A stretch of 64,000 bases of DNA, from NCBI GenBank assembly GCA_039621445.1, contig CP154954.1, positions 16,324,140 through 16,388,139 on the forward strand, written 5' to 3'. Made by a program: the position numbers and the translations under genes. This document shows positions 46,195-61,000 of the stretch, piece by piece. Position 1 is the first letter of the stretch; every line of letters begins with the position of its first letter. The DNA comes from Euglena gracilis. Lineage: Eukaryota; Euglenida; Euglenophyceae; Euglenales. The notes below the pieces were generated by a model, which worked only from the letters and a program-made list of their open reading frames with translations, searched no databases and was not told where the DNA came from.

Positions 46195-46985
46195 AAGAAT
46201 TTTGTTCACCCCTGTATTCTGTCTGGGGTTCTCACATCCAGGGGAGGCCGGGCCACGTGAATTAAAAACAGAATGGGGGGTGGCGGGGGGAAAAAAACAA
46301 TGGGGGGGGGGCAGGGTGATTGTGCCAAAAGTGTGCTTGTCTCACACAAAGGTGAAATGCATGCTTCCAATCTTTCCGTTTCCTCCGTCAATTTCGTAAA
46401 AGCATGTAGAATCTGAAAAAAAGTCTCACCATAAAATCTATCCCTCCCTCATCCCGTGAATTTCCGTGATTTCCTGTGAAATTTTCCGTGTCCATGAATT
46501 TCAATTAATTTCCTTTATGAAAGGAAATGCTGGAGGATCCTGGACACGCCGAACGATTCTCTCACATCATCACCAAAAAAGGTACAAATTACAGAAAATT
46601 AAAAAAATAATCACAAAAACAAAAAAATTGTTGAAAAAAAATGACTTAATCTGAGGAAAAAAAATTTGACAGGATGATGGTTTCATGATGCCAAATGCTT
46701 GATTTTAAAAAAAATGAAACCGCAGAAAAAAGCAAAACACGTAATCTGCAGAATCAGATCATGTTTGGTGAAGAAAAAAAAAACAGATTTCGACGAAATT
46801 GAACATCTTTGGAAATACATACAGAACAAAACGCTGGAAGAAGAAAAAACACAACAAAGTCATCTCAGCTCAAGAAATCCAGAACCATGGAACAAAAATT
46901 GGCAAGCAATAAACCACTGGACAGGGGGGGAATCTCAAAAAGAAAAGTGAACAAAACCCTGGACTTTTTCCTTTCCCCGTCAAGT
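46195..46985 (+). repeat. degraded extra copy of about 22.77-23.82 kb
   Basis: Landmarks of 22770-23825 appear in the same order but with many errors. AGGCCGGGCCACGTG stands for ACAGGCCACGCGTG, then TTAAAAACAG-AATGG for TTAAAAAACAGCCAATGG, CCATGAATTTCAATTAATTT, TCACATCATCACCAAAAAAG, GACGAAATTGAACATC and TTCCTTTCCCCGTC. The proper copy of the same stretch then follows from 46986. The altered bases are biased to A. It reads like unpolished or badly collapsed sequence rather than natural divergence. Confidence 0.75.
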
Positions 46986-48160
46986 GCGGGTCAGCAACCC
47001 CGGCTGTCCTGGCACGGTGGACAGGCCACGCGTGGCAGGGCGGGGCGCGGCGCAAACGGGTAAAAAAACAGCCAATGGCGGGCGGGGAGGGGGGGGGGGG
47101 GCAAGAGAGACAGAACCACATGGGTTGCGTGGAGCACAGGGTTGGCTTGTCTCATATCATGCAAATGTGCAATTTGCCACCCGGTGCCTGTGCATTGCCT
47201 TTCAGGGTTCCTCCCGTTTCCGTGCTGGCCGAGGCTAAATGTACCCGTGATTTTCCATGATTTTCCGTGAATTTCCTTTTTTTTTTTAAAAAAAAATAGA
47301 AATAATTTTAAATATCTAATCATATCTCTATGCCTCATGAGTGAATTTCCGTAAATTTTCGCAATTTCTGTAAAAATGGCCTCCCGCCTTTTCCGTGATC
47401 CTCCATGAATTTCAATTAATTTCCTTTTCAGGAAATGGGAGGATCCCTGTGTTTTTACACTGTTGAGAAACGATTCTCTTCGTTTCACATCATCACCAAA
47501 AAGGAAAATTACTTTCCTATTACAAATAAATCACATCAGTGAAAACTTAAAAAAGCATGGGGGTGGGCGAAAAAGAATTTGCCTCCTCCAAAAAAACTGG
47601 TGACTTAATTCTGAGGACATTCGGAGGAATCGTTTCTGATTGAAGCGAGCAACGCTTCCGCTTGTGGTGGTCCTGCCCATCCCGGCATGCCAACTGTAGG
47701 TTGCGTGCTGGTCCGCTTGCATGGAGGCAAAAAAAAACAGCGCACGAACGTAGAAATTGAACATCACAAGTATTAGCAAAACCTTTTCGTAACTGCTGAT
47801 GAGTTGGGGAAAGACTTCAGATCGGGTGGCTGATGTTTCTTTGGGTGAACATATGGAAAAGAACTTTGATTTTCGCCGAAATTCTGGTGGCACCACTTTT
47901 CAGAAAATACACTGCCATCGTCCAGAATCAAATATGTCATATCCGAAGAACTAAAGCAGACAACAAAACGCCATTCCTTTCCCCGTCCAGCCTCACCCCT
48001 GTGAATGGAACCCGAAAGAGCAAATCCAGGAAAACCAAGCACTGTCAACAGTCCAGACAAGGGGACAGTTGGTGCAGCAAAAGTATTGAAACCACCGCGG
48101 GCAAGGGGGGGAGTTTCGGGCCAGGAAACAGCATTTTGCAATCTGGGGAAGCAACCCTGC

Positions 48161-48163
<3 letters not shown>

Positions 48164-48215
<52 letters not shown>
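48164..48215 (+). repeat. (CT)n microsatellite, right edge of duplication copy 2
   Basis: About 25 CT units, then CTCAAATCCTAGGG and unrelated sequence. In copy 1 the equivalent tract is about four times longer and leads into the GEAKNPGP island. Confidence 0.97.
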
Positions 48216-48218
<3 letters not shown>

Positions 48219-48315
48219 AAATCCTAGGGATGTCTCTATCTATCTCCAAATGCAGGAGTCCTGCATGTGGTGTGAGTTGACCGAGTCAAAATTGGCCAAG
48301 GGGCCAAACTGTGTG

Positions 48316-50690
<2,375 letters not shown>

Positions 50691-50734
50691 TTCTTTCGCT
50701 AAAAGCCGGGTTGAACAGACTGACTAAGCCCGAC

Positions 50735-50970
50735 CCCCCACTTATAACCCCCCCAATCCTATAACCCCCCCCCCTACTTATAACCCCCCCCCTCGGGCCC
50801 AACCACTAAACCGTGACTTATAACCCCCCCCCCCCTGGAAGCCATGAGAAGGCAAAGAGAACGGCCAAGGCTGAAACCCCCCCCACTTATACCCCCCCCC
50901 CCTCGGGGCCAACCACTAAACAGGATCCTATAACCCCCGGGGGGGTTATAAATGAGGGGGGGGGGTTATT
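50735..50970. repeat. CCCCTTATAACCCC repeat with inverted end
   Basis: Units TATAACCCCCCC and ACTTATAACCCC repeat in forward orientation, with GGGCCCAACCACTAAACC twice. They are followed at 50936-50970 by GGGGGTTATAAATGAGGGG and GGGTTATTC in inverted orientation. Confidence 0.8.
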
Positions 50971-51129
50971 CATTTGCAACTGAACCACTGCGGAAATGCT
51001 GCACGACTGACTTGGTGCCACGTCCAATTTTGACAGCAAACCATCCAGCACCCTTTGAAACCTGGCACGTGTACTCCACCACTGTTCTGTCAACAGAAAA
51101 TGCTCGAGCTTCTGTTGTTAAAATCATTT

Positions 51130-51456
51130 CTACGCATCCTGAGCAATTGTCCCGTTATGCAAATTAAGCTGAGATGGTGCCAAATCGAACGCTCTTATTC
51201 CTTTGTGCCGGCAAAAGTTCTCTGATGCCATAAAATCCAAGTTCCTTTGCGCGATTGCGCAAAACAACATAACACCAACATTCCAAGAAGAATGTACAAT
51301 TGTTAAACTAACACAATGAACTTTTTTCTGTTTGGGCACTGCAAATTCTGTGATGATGTCGCAACGCAGCTGGTCCCACCGTCGCGGTATGCGGACTACG
51401 CCTGCCTCTGCCAAAATGGGGAAGATCCTGGGCAGATTCGTCCAGGACCACTTCAT
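51130..51456 (-). CDS. possible coding exon, unknown protein (minus)
   Basis: A 108-codon ORF with protein-like reading (WTNLPRIFPILAEAGVVRIP; HCVSLTIVHSSWNVGVMLFC). It overlaps competing ORFs on both strands at 51308-51592. Only one strand can be coding, and I cannot decide which. No family recognised. Confidence 0.18.
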   Translation of the reverse strand: MKWSWTNLPRIFPILAEAGVVRIPRRWDQLRCDIITEFAVPKQKKVHCVSLTIVHSSWNVGVMLFCAIAQRNLDFMASENFCRHKGIRAFDLAPSQLNLHNGTIAQDA

Positions 51457-51540
51457 GGAGGGCTATGAGGTGTTCGTGGCCAATGCCCAGATGACCCCTA
51501 CTGAACTTAATCATCCAGATCACCCTCACTGGCCCAAAAT
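51332..51540 (+). CDS. possible coding exon, unknown protein (plus)
   Basis: Plus-strand reading with a good hydrophobic/charged pattern, KMGKILGRFVQDHFMEGYEV then FVANAQMTPTEL, ends where the satellite array begins. The extension to 51592 is satellite-derived. No family recognised. Confidence 0.22.
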
Positions 51541-51880
51541 CACACATCCAGGCCCCGGGAACCCCAAAAAACGGTCAACCCCCCCCCCCTAAACCTCATG
51601 ATTGACCCCCTGATTTGGGTCCCAATTCCTTGTCTAGCCCAAGATGGCCAATTTATGGTTTCGGGCCCCAAAGAGGCCCGAAATGGCCAAAACTGGCAAA
51701 ACCATAAAACAGCCGTATCTCGGGCTAGGCGAGGAGTTGGCCCAAACCGCAAATACCGGTGGATAGGGCGTCACAAAGTTATGGAATGACGTCCTCTTTA
51801 CTTTTTCTCAACTCCGCAGCGTTTTTGAAGTATTTTGAATTTTTCGATTTTTTGACCCAAAAATGACCCTGCAATTTCCC
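51540..51880 (-). repeat. satellite subunit in inverted orientation (array edge)
   Basis: Read on the minus strand this matches the A/B subunits of the array: GGGTCATTTTTGGGTC, AAAATCGAAAAATTC, GCTGCGGAGTTGAG, AAGTAAAGAGGAC, the dyad at 51622-51740, then the AGGGGGTCAATCATGAGG block and CGTTTTTTGGGGTTCCCGGG. All later subunits are in the opposite orientation. Confidence 0.88.
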
Positions 51881-52125
51881 CGGAAAAAAAAGACGGTAGA
51901 CAACTTTTTTGCTCGGGCATATCTCCGGACTTGCGTGGAGTTGGGGTAACCCAAGGGCTCTGGAGAAACTAGGGATCGTCCCCTAACCTATTGGCTATTC
52001 ACTTTGGGGGCCAGGAAATCCAATCACATCGATAATCCTCGGGGGTCCTTGCCTACCAAGGGAGGGGGGGGTCGGGGGGCAGGGGGGCGGGGGGAGGGTC
52101 GACCCCCCCCCCTCCGGCCCCGGTG

Positions 52126-52330
<205 letters not shown>

Positions 52331-52919
52331 CCACCCTGGCCCGGCCCGGCCCGGCCGGCGGCTCGGCGGCCCAACCCAGGCCGGTTACGGGGTTGAAAAA
52401 CACTCATTTTCGGGTCAAAAACACCCTTTCCTGGGTCTGGGAGGCAAAAACACGTGGTTTTGGGTAAAAAAAAATTTCGATTTTTTTGACTTTTTTTGAC
52501 CGGAAAATGACCCAAAGTCCAAAGGATTCGGGCCAAAAACGGGGTGCTGGCGGGTCGAGTGGCGCTCATTTTCGGCTCAAAAACACTTTTTCTGGGTCCG
52601 GGAGGCCAAAAAACATCATTTCGGGCAAAATTTAAGATTTGGGCCCAAACCGGGGCTGGCGGGTCAAAAAACGCTCATTTTTTGGCTCAAAAACAGTTTT
52701 TCCAGGTCCGGGAGGCCAAAAAAACATGGTTTTGGGCGAAAAAAAACTTTCGATTTTTTTCGACTTTTTTTGGCCGAAAACGGCTAAGTGGGGATTGCAG
52801 GTCATTTTGGGGTCAAAAAATCGAAAAATTCAAAATGTCTCGAAAACGCTGCGGAGTTGAAAAAAAGTAAAGAGGACCGCCTTCCACAACGCCCGATCGA
52901 TCGGTATGCGCGGTTTGGG

Positions 52920-53051
52920 CCAACTCCTCGCCTAGCCCGAGATACGGTCGTTTTGTGGTTTTGGGCCAGTTTTGCCAGTTTTGGCCATTTCGGGCCTGTT
53001 CGAGGCCCGAAACCGTAAATTGGCCGTATCTCGGGCTAGACGAGGAGTTGG
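52920..53051. repeat. 132-bp dyad of the A subunit
   Basis: CCAACTCCTCGCCTAGCCCG plus AGATACGG pairs with CCGTATCTCGGGCTAGACGA plus GGAGTTGG over 28 bp with one mismatch. Inside lies TTTCGGGCCTG...CGAGGCCCGAAA. Eleven such dyads occur in the array, starting near 51622, 52920, 53867, 55591, 56350, 57130, 58847, 59615, 60387, 62087 and 62852. Confidence 0.9.
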
Positions 53052-53285
53052 GACCCAAACCAGGGGGTCAATCATGAGGTTTGGGGGGGGGGGTTGACCG
53101 TTTTTTGAGGTTCCCGGGGTCTGGTTGTGCGATTTTGGGCCAGTTTTGGGTACCCGGGGACCCCTGCGGGGGGTTGGAGGGCGGCTGGGCGAGGGGGGGA
53201 TGGCAGGCAGGTTGGGACCCAAAATTTTGAAAAAAAAAATTTTCCTCAAAAACACTTTTTTTCACTTTAGAACATCAAAAAAAGT

Positions 53286-53479
53286 CGTGCCCCTGAGGTC
53301 GTGTGCGATGGCATCCCAGGTTGGTTCGAGCGTCGGACAGCGTTGTGAGAAGGGGGTCCCAGGCCTTCTGCAGCCCGGCAGAAATGGCTGGGGTGGGTCA
53401 TCTGTTTCCATGGCTGCCGTCGCTGCTGTAATCGCGGCAGTCGTGGGCGCAGCAAGGGCAGGCAATGGGTTATCCGTTT
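53286..53479 (+). mobile_element. about 195-bp insertion in a satellite hairpin arm
   Basis: In other units AAAAAAAGTGTTTTTGAG is continuous. Here CGTGCCCCTGAGGTCG... through ...GGGTTATCCG separates AAAAAAAGT from TTTTTGAG. No clear target duplication. The minus strand reads TLEPTWDAIAHDLRGTT, which is protein-like, so a captured gene fragment is possible. GGTTCGAGCGTC faintly resembles a Pol III B box. Confidence 0.6.
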
Positions 53480-54741
53480 TTGAGCCAAAAAAATTAAACC
53501 GACCCGGACCCCGCCCCGGCTGCGCCCCACCCCCCCCCGGCCGGTGGACGTAGCCATTTTTGGGTCAAAAAGTCGAAAAAATTCGAAAAAAATTTTTGCC
53601 CAAAACCATGTTTTTTGACCTCTCGGACCCAAAAAAAGTGTTTTCGAGCCGAAAATGAGCGTTTTTGGACCCCCGGCCTCCGTTTTGGGCCCGAAACCAA
53701 TGGACGTTGGATCATTTTCATGTCAAAAAAGGAAAATTTCAGGGTCATTTTGGGGTCAAAAAAATCGAAAAATTCAAAATATCTCGAAGACGCGGAGTTG
53801 AGATAAAATAAAGAGGAACTCATTCCACAACTTTGGGACGCCCGTTCGATCGGTATGCACGGTTTGGGCCAACTCCTCGCCTAGCCCGAATTACGCCCGT
53901 TTTGTGGTTTTGGGCCAGTTCTGCCAGTTTTGGCCATTTCGGGCCCGTTCGGGGCCCGAAACCGTAAATTGGCTATATCTCGGACTGGACGAGGAGTTGG
54001 GACCCAAACCAGGGGGTCAATCCTCAGGTTTAGGGGGGGGGGTTTAACCGTTTTTTGAGGTTCCCGGGGTCTGGTTGTGCGATTTTGGGCCATTTTTGGG
54101 TATTCGGGGACCCCTGCGGGGGGTCCGAGGGCGGATGGGCTTGGGAGGTCGGGAGGCAGGTCGGGACCTAAAATTTTAAAAAAAATTTTTTGCTCAAAAA
54201 CACTTTTTTTCACTTCACAACATCAAAAAAAGTGTGTTTGAGCAAAAAAAAATTCCGACCCGGACTGCCCCCCACATGCCCCCCCCCCCCCCTGGCTGGG
54301 GCCCGCCCCGCTGGCCGGTGGTGCATTAAGCCATTTTTGGGTCAAAAAGTAAAAAAAAAAAAAAAAAAAATTGCCCAAAACCATGTTTTTTGACCTCTCG
54401 GACCCGAAAAAAGTGTTTTCGAGCCAAAAATGAGTGTTTTTCGACCCTCCAGCGCCCCGTTTTGGGCCGCCAACCCATTGACTTTGGGTCAAAACTGGGC
54501 CAAAAAAAGTTGGGAAAAATCGAAAAAACCTTTTTTGCCCAAAACCACGTGTTTTTGCCTCCCCGACCCGGACAACCTGTTTTTGACCCAAAAATGACCC
54601 TGCAATTTCCCCAGAAAAAAAAGACGGTAACCAACTTTTTTTCTCGGGAATATCTCCGGACTAGCGTGGTGTTTGGGTAACCCAAGGGCTCTCTAGACCG
54701 TAGGGATCGTCTCCTAAGCTATTGCCTATTCACTTTGGGGG

Positions 54742-57700
54742 CCAGGAAATCCAATCACATCAATAATCCTCGGGGGTCCTTGCCTACCCAGGGAGGGGGG
54801 GGGGGCGGGGGGCGGGGGGGGGGGGGGCGGGGGGGGGGGGGTCGGACCCCCCCCTCCGGCCCCGGTGGTAAGCTTCGCTCTTACTCTAAAGAGATAAGAG
54901 CTCAGCGGCCAGGGTGTGACGTAGAGCTGAGCTCTTTGGGGAGACCACCCTGGCCCGGCCCGCCCCGGCCCGGCCCGGCCGGCGGCTCGGCGGCCCAACC
55001 CAGTCCAGATACGGGGTTGAAAAACACTCATTTTCGGGTCAAAAACACCCTTTCCTGGGTCTGGGAGGCAAAAACACGTGGTTTTGGGTAAAAAAAATTT
55101 CGATTTTTTTTGACTTTTTTGACCGGAAAATGACCCAAAGTCCAAAGGATTCGGGCCAAAAACGGGGTGCTGGCGGGTCAAGAGGCGCTCATTTTTGGGC
55201 TCAAAAACCAGTTTTTTGGGTTCGGGAGGCCAAAAAACATCATTTCGGGCAAATTTTTTTGATTTTTTTCGACCTTTTTGACCCGGTTTTGACCCAAAGT
55301 CCTTAAGATTTGGGCCCAAACCGGGGCTGGCGGGTCAAAAAACGCTCATTTTTTGGCTCAAAAACAGTTTTTCCGGGTCCGGGAGGCCAAAAAAACATGG
55401 TTTTGGGCGAAAAAAAACTTTCGATTTTTTTCGACTTTTTTTGGCCGAAAACGGCTAAGTGGGGATTGCAGGTCATTTTGGGGTCAAAAAATCGAAAAAT
55501 TCAAAATGTCTCGAAAACGCTGCGGAGTTGAAAAAAAGTAAAGAGGACCGCCTTCCACAACGCCCGATCGATCGGTATGCGCGGTTTGGGCCAACTCCTC
55601 GCCTAGCCCGAGATACGGTCGTTTTGTGGTTTTGGGCCAGTTTTGCCAGTTTTGGCCATTTCGGGCCTGTTCCAGGCCCGAAACCGTAAATTGGCCGTAT
55701 CTCGGGCTAGACGAGGAGTTGGGACCCAAACCAGGGGGTCAATCATGAGGTTTGGGGGGGGGGGGTGACCGTTTTTTGAGGTTCCCGGGGTCTGGTTGTG
55801 CAATTTTGGGCCAGTTTTGGGTACCCGGGGACCCCTGCGGGGGGTTGGAGGGCGGCTGGGCGAGGGGGGGATGGCAGGCAGGTTGGGACCCAAAATTTTG
55901 AAAAAAATTTTTTTCCTCAAAAACACTTTTTTTCACTTTAGAACATCAAAAAAAGTTTTTTTGAGCCAAAAAAATTAAACCGACCCGGACCCCGCCCCGG
56001 CTGCGCCCCCCCCCCCCCCGGCCGGTGGACGTAGCCATTTTTGGGTCAAAAATTCGAAAAAATTCGAAAAAAAAATTTGCCCAAAACCATGTTTTTTGAC
56101 CTCCTGGACCCGAAAAAAGTGTTTTCGAGCCGAAAATGAGCGTTTTTGGACCCCCGGCCTCCGTTTTGGGCCCGAAACCAATGGACGTTGGATCATTTTC
56201 ATGTCAAAAAAGGAAAATTTCAGGGTCATTTTGGGGTCAAAAAAATCGAAAAATTCAAAATATCTCGAAGACGCGGAGTTGAGATAAAATAAAGAGGAAC
56301 TCATTCCACAACTTTGGGACGCCCGTTCGATCGGTATGCACGGTTTGGGCCAACTCCTCGCCTAGCCCGAATTACGCCCGTTTTGTGGTTTTGGGCCAGT
56401 TTTGCCAGTTTTGGCCATTTCGGGCCCGTTCGGGGCCCGAAACCGTAAATTGGCTATATCTCGGACTGGACGAGGAGTTGGGACCCAAACCAGGGGGTCA
56501 ATCCTCAGGTTTAGGGGGGGGGGTTTAACCGTTTTTTGAGGTTCCCGGGGTCTGGTTGTGCGATTTTGGGCCATTTTTGGGTATTCGGGGACCCCTGCGG
56601 GGGGTCCGAGGGCGGATGGGCTTGGGAGGTCGGGAGGCAGGTCGGGACCTAAAATTTTAAAAAAAATTTTTGCTCAAAAACACTTTTTTTCACTTCACAA
56701 CATCAAAAAAAGTGTATTAAAAAAAAAAAAATGAAAAAAAAAAATAGAAAAAAACTCCCCCCGACCCGTTGAGCCCCCCCCCCCCCCCCCTGGTGGAGGC
56801 CCGCCCCACTGCCGGTGGTGCATTAAGCCATTTTTGGGTCAAAAAGTCGGAAAAATTCGAAAAAAATTGCCCAAAACCATGTTTTTTGACCTCTCGGACC
56901 CGAAAAAAGTGTTTTCGAGCCGAAAATGAGCGTTTTTGGACCCCCGGCCTCCGTTTTGGGCCTGAAACCAATGGACGTTGGATCATTTTCATGTCAAAAA
57001 AGGAAAATTTCAGGGTCATTTTGGGGTCAAAAAAATCGAAAAATTCAAAATATCTCGAAGACGCGGAGTTGAGATAAAATAAAGAGGAACTCATTCCACA
57101 ACTTTGGGACGCCCGTTCGATCGGTATGCACGGTTTGGGCCAACTCCTCGCCTAGCCCGAATTACGCCCGTTTTGTGGTTTTGGGCCAGTTCTGCCAGTT
57201 TTGGCCATTTCGGGCCCGTTCGGGGCCCGAAACCGTAAATTGGCTATATCTCGGACTGGACGAGGAGTTGGGACCCAAACCAGGGGGTCAATCCTCAGGT
57301 TTAGGGGGGGGGGTTTAACCGTTTTTTGAGGTTCCCGGGGTCTGGTTGTGCGATATTGCGCCAAGTATGGGTATTTGGGGACCCCTGCGGGGGGTCCGAG
57401 GGCGGATGGGCTTGGGAGGTCGGGAGGCAGGTCGGGACCTAAAATTTTAAAAAAAATTTTTTGCTCAAAAACACTTTTTTTCACTTCACAACATCAAAAA
57501 AAGTGTATTAGAAAAAAAAAAAATTCCGACCCGGACTGCCCCCCACATGCCCCCCCCCCCCTGGCTGGGGCCCGCCCCGCTGGCCGGTGGTGCATTAAGC
57601 CATTTTTGGGTCAAAAAGTCGGAAAAATTCGAAAAAAATTGCCCAAAACCATGTTTTTTGACCTCTCGGACCCGAAAAAAGTGTTTTCGAGCCAAAAATG

Positions 57701-58009
57701 AGTGTTTTTCGACCCTCCAGCGCCCCGTTTTGGGCCGCCAACCCATTGACTTTGGGTCAAAACTGGGCCAAAAAAAGTTGGGAAAAATCGAAAAAACCTT
57801 TTTTGCCCAAAACCACGTGTTTTTGCCTCCCAGACCCGGAAGGACTGTTTTTGACCCAAAAATGACCCTGCAATTTCCCCAGAAAAAAAAGACGGTAGAC
57901 AACTTTTTTGCTCGGGCATATCTCCGGACTGGCGTGGAGTTGGGGTAACCCAAGGGCTCTGGAGAAACTAGGGATCGTCCCCTAACCTATTGGCTATTCA
58001 CTTTGGGGG
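54742..58009 (+). repeat. higher-order unit 2 (A-B-B-C)
   Basis: Dyads at about 55591 (A), 56350 (B1) and 57130 (B2). B1 and B2 are about 780 bp apart. The second B carries an A-rich patch at 56717-56756 in place of TGTTTGAGC. Confidence 0.92.
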
Positions 58010-61000
58010 CCAGGAAATCCAATCACATCGATAATCCTCGGGGGTCCCTTGCCTACCCGGGATTGCCTTACCAGGGAGGGGCAGGGGGGGGGGGGGGGGG
58101 GGGGGGAGGGTCGGACCCCCCCCCTCCGGCCCCGGTGGTAAGCTTCGCTCTTACTCTAAAGAGATAAGAGCTCAGCGGCCAGGGTGTGACGTAGAGCTGA
58201 GCTCTTTGGGAGACCACCCTGGCCCGGCCCGGCCCGGCCCGGCCCGGCCGGCGGCTCGGCGGCCCAACCCAGGCCAGATACGGGGTTGAAAAACACTCAT
58301 TTTCGGGTCAAAAACACCCTTTCCTGGGTCTGGGAGGCAAAAACACGTGGTTTTGGGTAAAAAAAATGTCGATTTTTTTTGACTTTTTGACCGGAAAAAT
58401 GACCCAAAGTCCAAAGGATTCGGGCCAAAAACGGGGTGCTGGCGGGTCGAGTGGCGCTCATTTTCGGCTCAAAAACACTTTTTCTGGGTCCGGGAGGCCA
58501 AAAAACATCATTTCGGGCAAAATTTTTTTTGATTTTTTTCGACCTTTTTGACCCGGTTTTGACCCAAAGTCCTTAAGATTTGGGCCCAAACCGGGGCTGG
58601 CGGGTCAAAAAACGCTCATTTTTTGGCTCAAAAACAGTTTTTCCGGGTCCGGGAGGCCAAAAAAAAATGGTTTTGGGCGAAAAAAAACTTTCGATTTTTT
58701 CGACTTTTTTTGGCCGAAAACGGCTAAGTGGGGATTGCAGGTCATTTTGGGGTCAAAAAATCGAAAAATTCAAAATGTCTCGAGTTGAAAAAAGTAAAGA
58801 GGACCGCCTTCCACAACGCCCGATCGATCGGTATGCGCGGTTTGGGCCAACTCCTCGCCTAGCCCGAGATACGGTCGTTTTGTGGTTTTGGGCCAGTTTT
58901 GCCAGTTTTGGCCATTTCGGGCCTGTTCCAGGCCCGAAACCGTAAATTGGCCGTATCTCGGGCTAGACGAGGAGTTGGGACCCAAACCAGGGGGTCAATC
59001 ATGAGGTTTGGGGGGGGGGGGTTGACCGTTTTTTGAGGTTCCCGGGGTCTGGTTGTGCAATTTTGGGCCAGTTTTGGGTACCCGGGGACCCCTGCGGGGG
59101 GGTGGAGGGGGGAGGGGCGGGGGGGGGGGGGGGGGATGGCAGGCAGGTTGGGACCCAAAATTTTGAAAAAATTTCTTTCCCTCAAAAACACTTTTTTTCA
59201 CTTTAGAACATCAAAAAAAGTGTTTTTGAGCCAAAAAAATTAAACCGACCCGGACCCCGCCCCGCCTGCGCCCCCCCCCCCCCGGCCGGTGGACGTAGCC
59301 ATTTTTGGGTCAAAAAGTCGAAAAAATTCGAAAAAATTTTTTGCCCAAAACCATGTTTTTTGACCTCCTGGACCCGAAAAAAGTGTTTTCGAGCCGAAAA
59401 TGAGCGTTTTTGGACCCCCGGCCTCCGTTTTGGGCCCGAAACCAATGGACGTTGGATCATTTTCATGTCAAAAAAGGAAAATTTCAGGGTCATTTTGGGG
59501 TCAAAAAAATCGAAAAATTCAAAATATCTCGAAGACGCGGAGTTGAGATAAAATAAAGAGGAACTCATTCCACAACTTTGGGACGCCCGTTCGATCGGTA
59601 TGCACGGTTTGGGCCAACTCCTCGCCTAGCCCGAATTACGCCCGTTTTGTGGTTTTGGGCCAGTTTTGCCAGTTTTGGCCATTTCGGGCCCGTTCGGGGC
59701 CCGAAACCGTAAATTGGCTATATCTCGGACTGGACGAGGAGTTGGGACCCAAACCAGGGGGTCAATCCTCAGGTTTAGGGGGGGGGGTTTAACCGTTTTT
59801 TGAGGTTCCCGGGGTCTGGTTGTGCGATTTTGGGCCATTTTTGGGTATTCGGGGACCCCTGCGGGGGGTCCGAGGGCGGATGGGCTTGGGAGGTCGGGAG
59901 GCAGGTCGGGACCTAAAATTTTAAAAAATTTTTTTTGCTCAAAAACACTTTTTTTCACTTCACAACATCAAAAAAAGTGTGTTTGAGCAAAAAAAAATTC
60001 CGACCCGGACTGCCCCCCACATGCCCCCCCCCCCTGGCTGGGGCCCGCCCCGCTGGCCGGTGGTGCATTAAGCCATTTTTGGGTCAAAAAGTCGGAAAAA
60101 TTCGAAAAAAATTGCCCAAAACCATGTTTTTTGACCTCTCGGACCCGAAAAAAGTGTTTTCGAGCCGAAAATGAGCGTTTTTGGACCCCCGGCCTCCGTT
60201 TTGGGCCTGAAACCAATGGACGTTGGATCATTTTCATGTCAAAAAAGGAAAATTTCAGGGTCATTTTGGGGTCAAAAAAATCGAAAAATTCAAAATATCT
60301 CGAAGACGCGGAGTTGAGATAAAATAAAGAGGAACTCATTCCACAACTTTGGGACGCCCGTTCGATCGGTATGCACGGTTTGGGCCAACTCCTCGCCTAG
60401 CCCGAATTACGCCCGTTTTGTGGTTTTGGGCCAGTTCTGCCAGTTTTGGCCATTTCGGGCCCGTTCGGGGCCCGAAACCGTAAATTGGCTATATCTCGGA
60501 CTGGACGAGGAGTTGGGACCCAAACCAGGGGGTCAATCCTCAGGTTTAGGGGGGGGGGTTTAACCGTTTTTTGAGGTTCCCGGGGTCTGGTTGTGCGATT
60601 TTGGGCCATTTTTGGGTATTCGGGGACCCCTGCGGGGGGTCCGAGGGCGGATGGGCTTGGGAGGTCGGGAGGCAGGTCGGGACCTAAAATTTTAAAAAAA
60701 ATTTTTGCTCAAAAACACTTTTTTTCACTTCACAACATCAAAAAAAGTGTGTTTGAGCAAAAAAAAATTCCGACCCGGACTGCCCCCCACATGCCCCCCC
60801 CCCCCTGGCTGGGGCCCGCCCCGCTGGCCGGTGGTGCATTAAGCCATTTTTGGGTCAAAAAGTCGGAAAAATTCGAAAAAAAATTGCCCAAAACCATGTT
60901 TTTTGACCTCTCGGACCCGAAAAAAGTGTTTTCGAGCCAAAAATGAGTGTTTTTCGACCCTCCAGCGCCCCGTTTTGGGCCGCCAACCCATTGACTTTGG

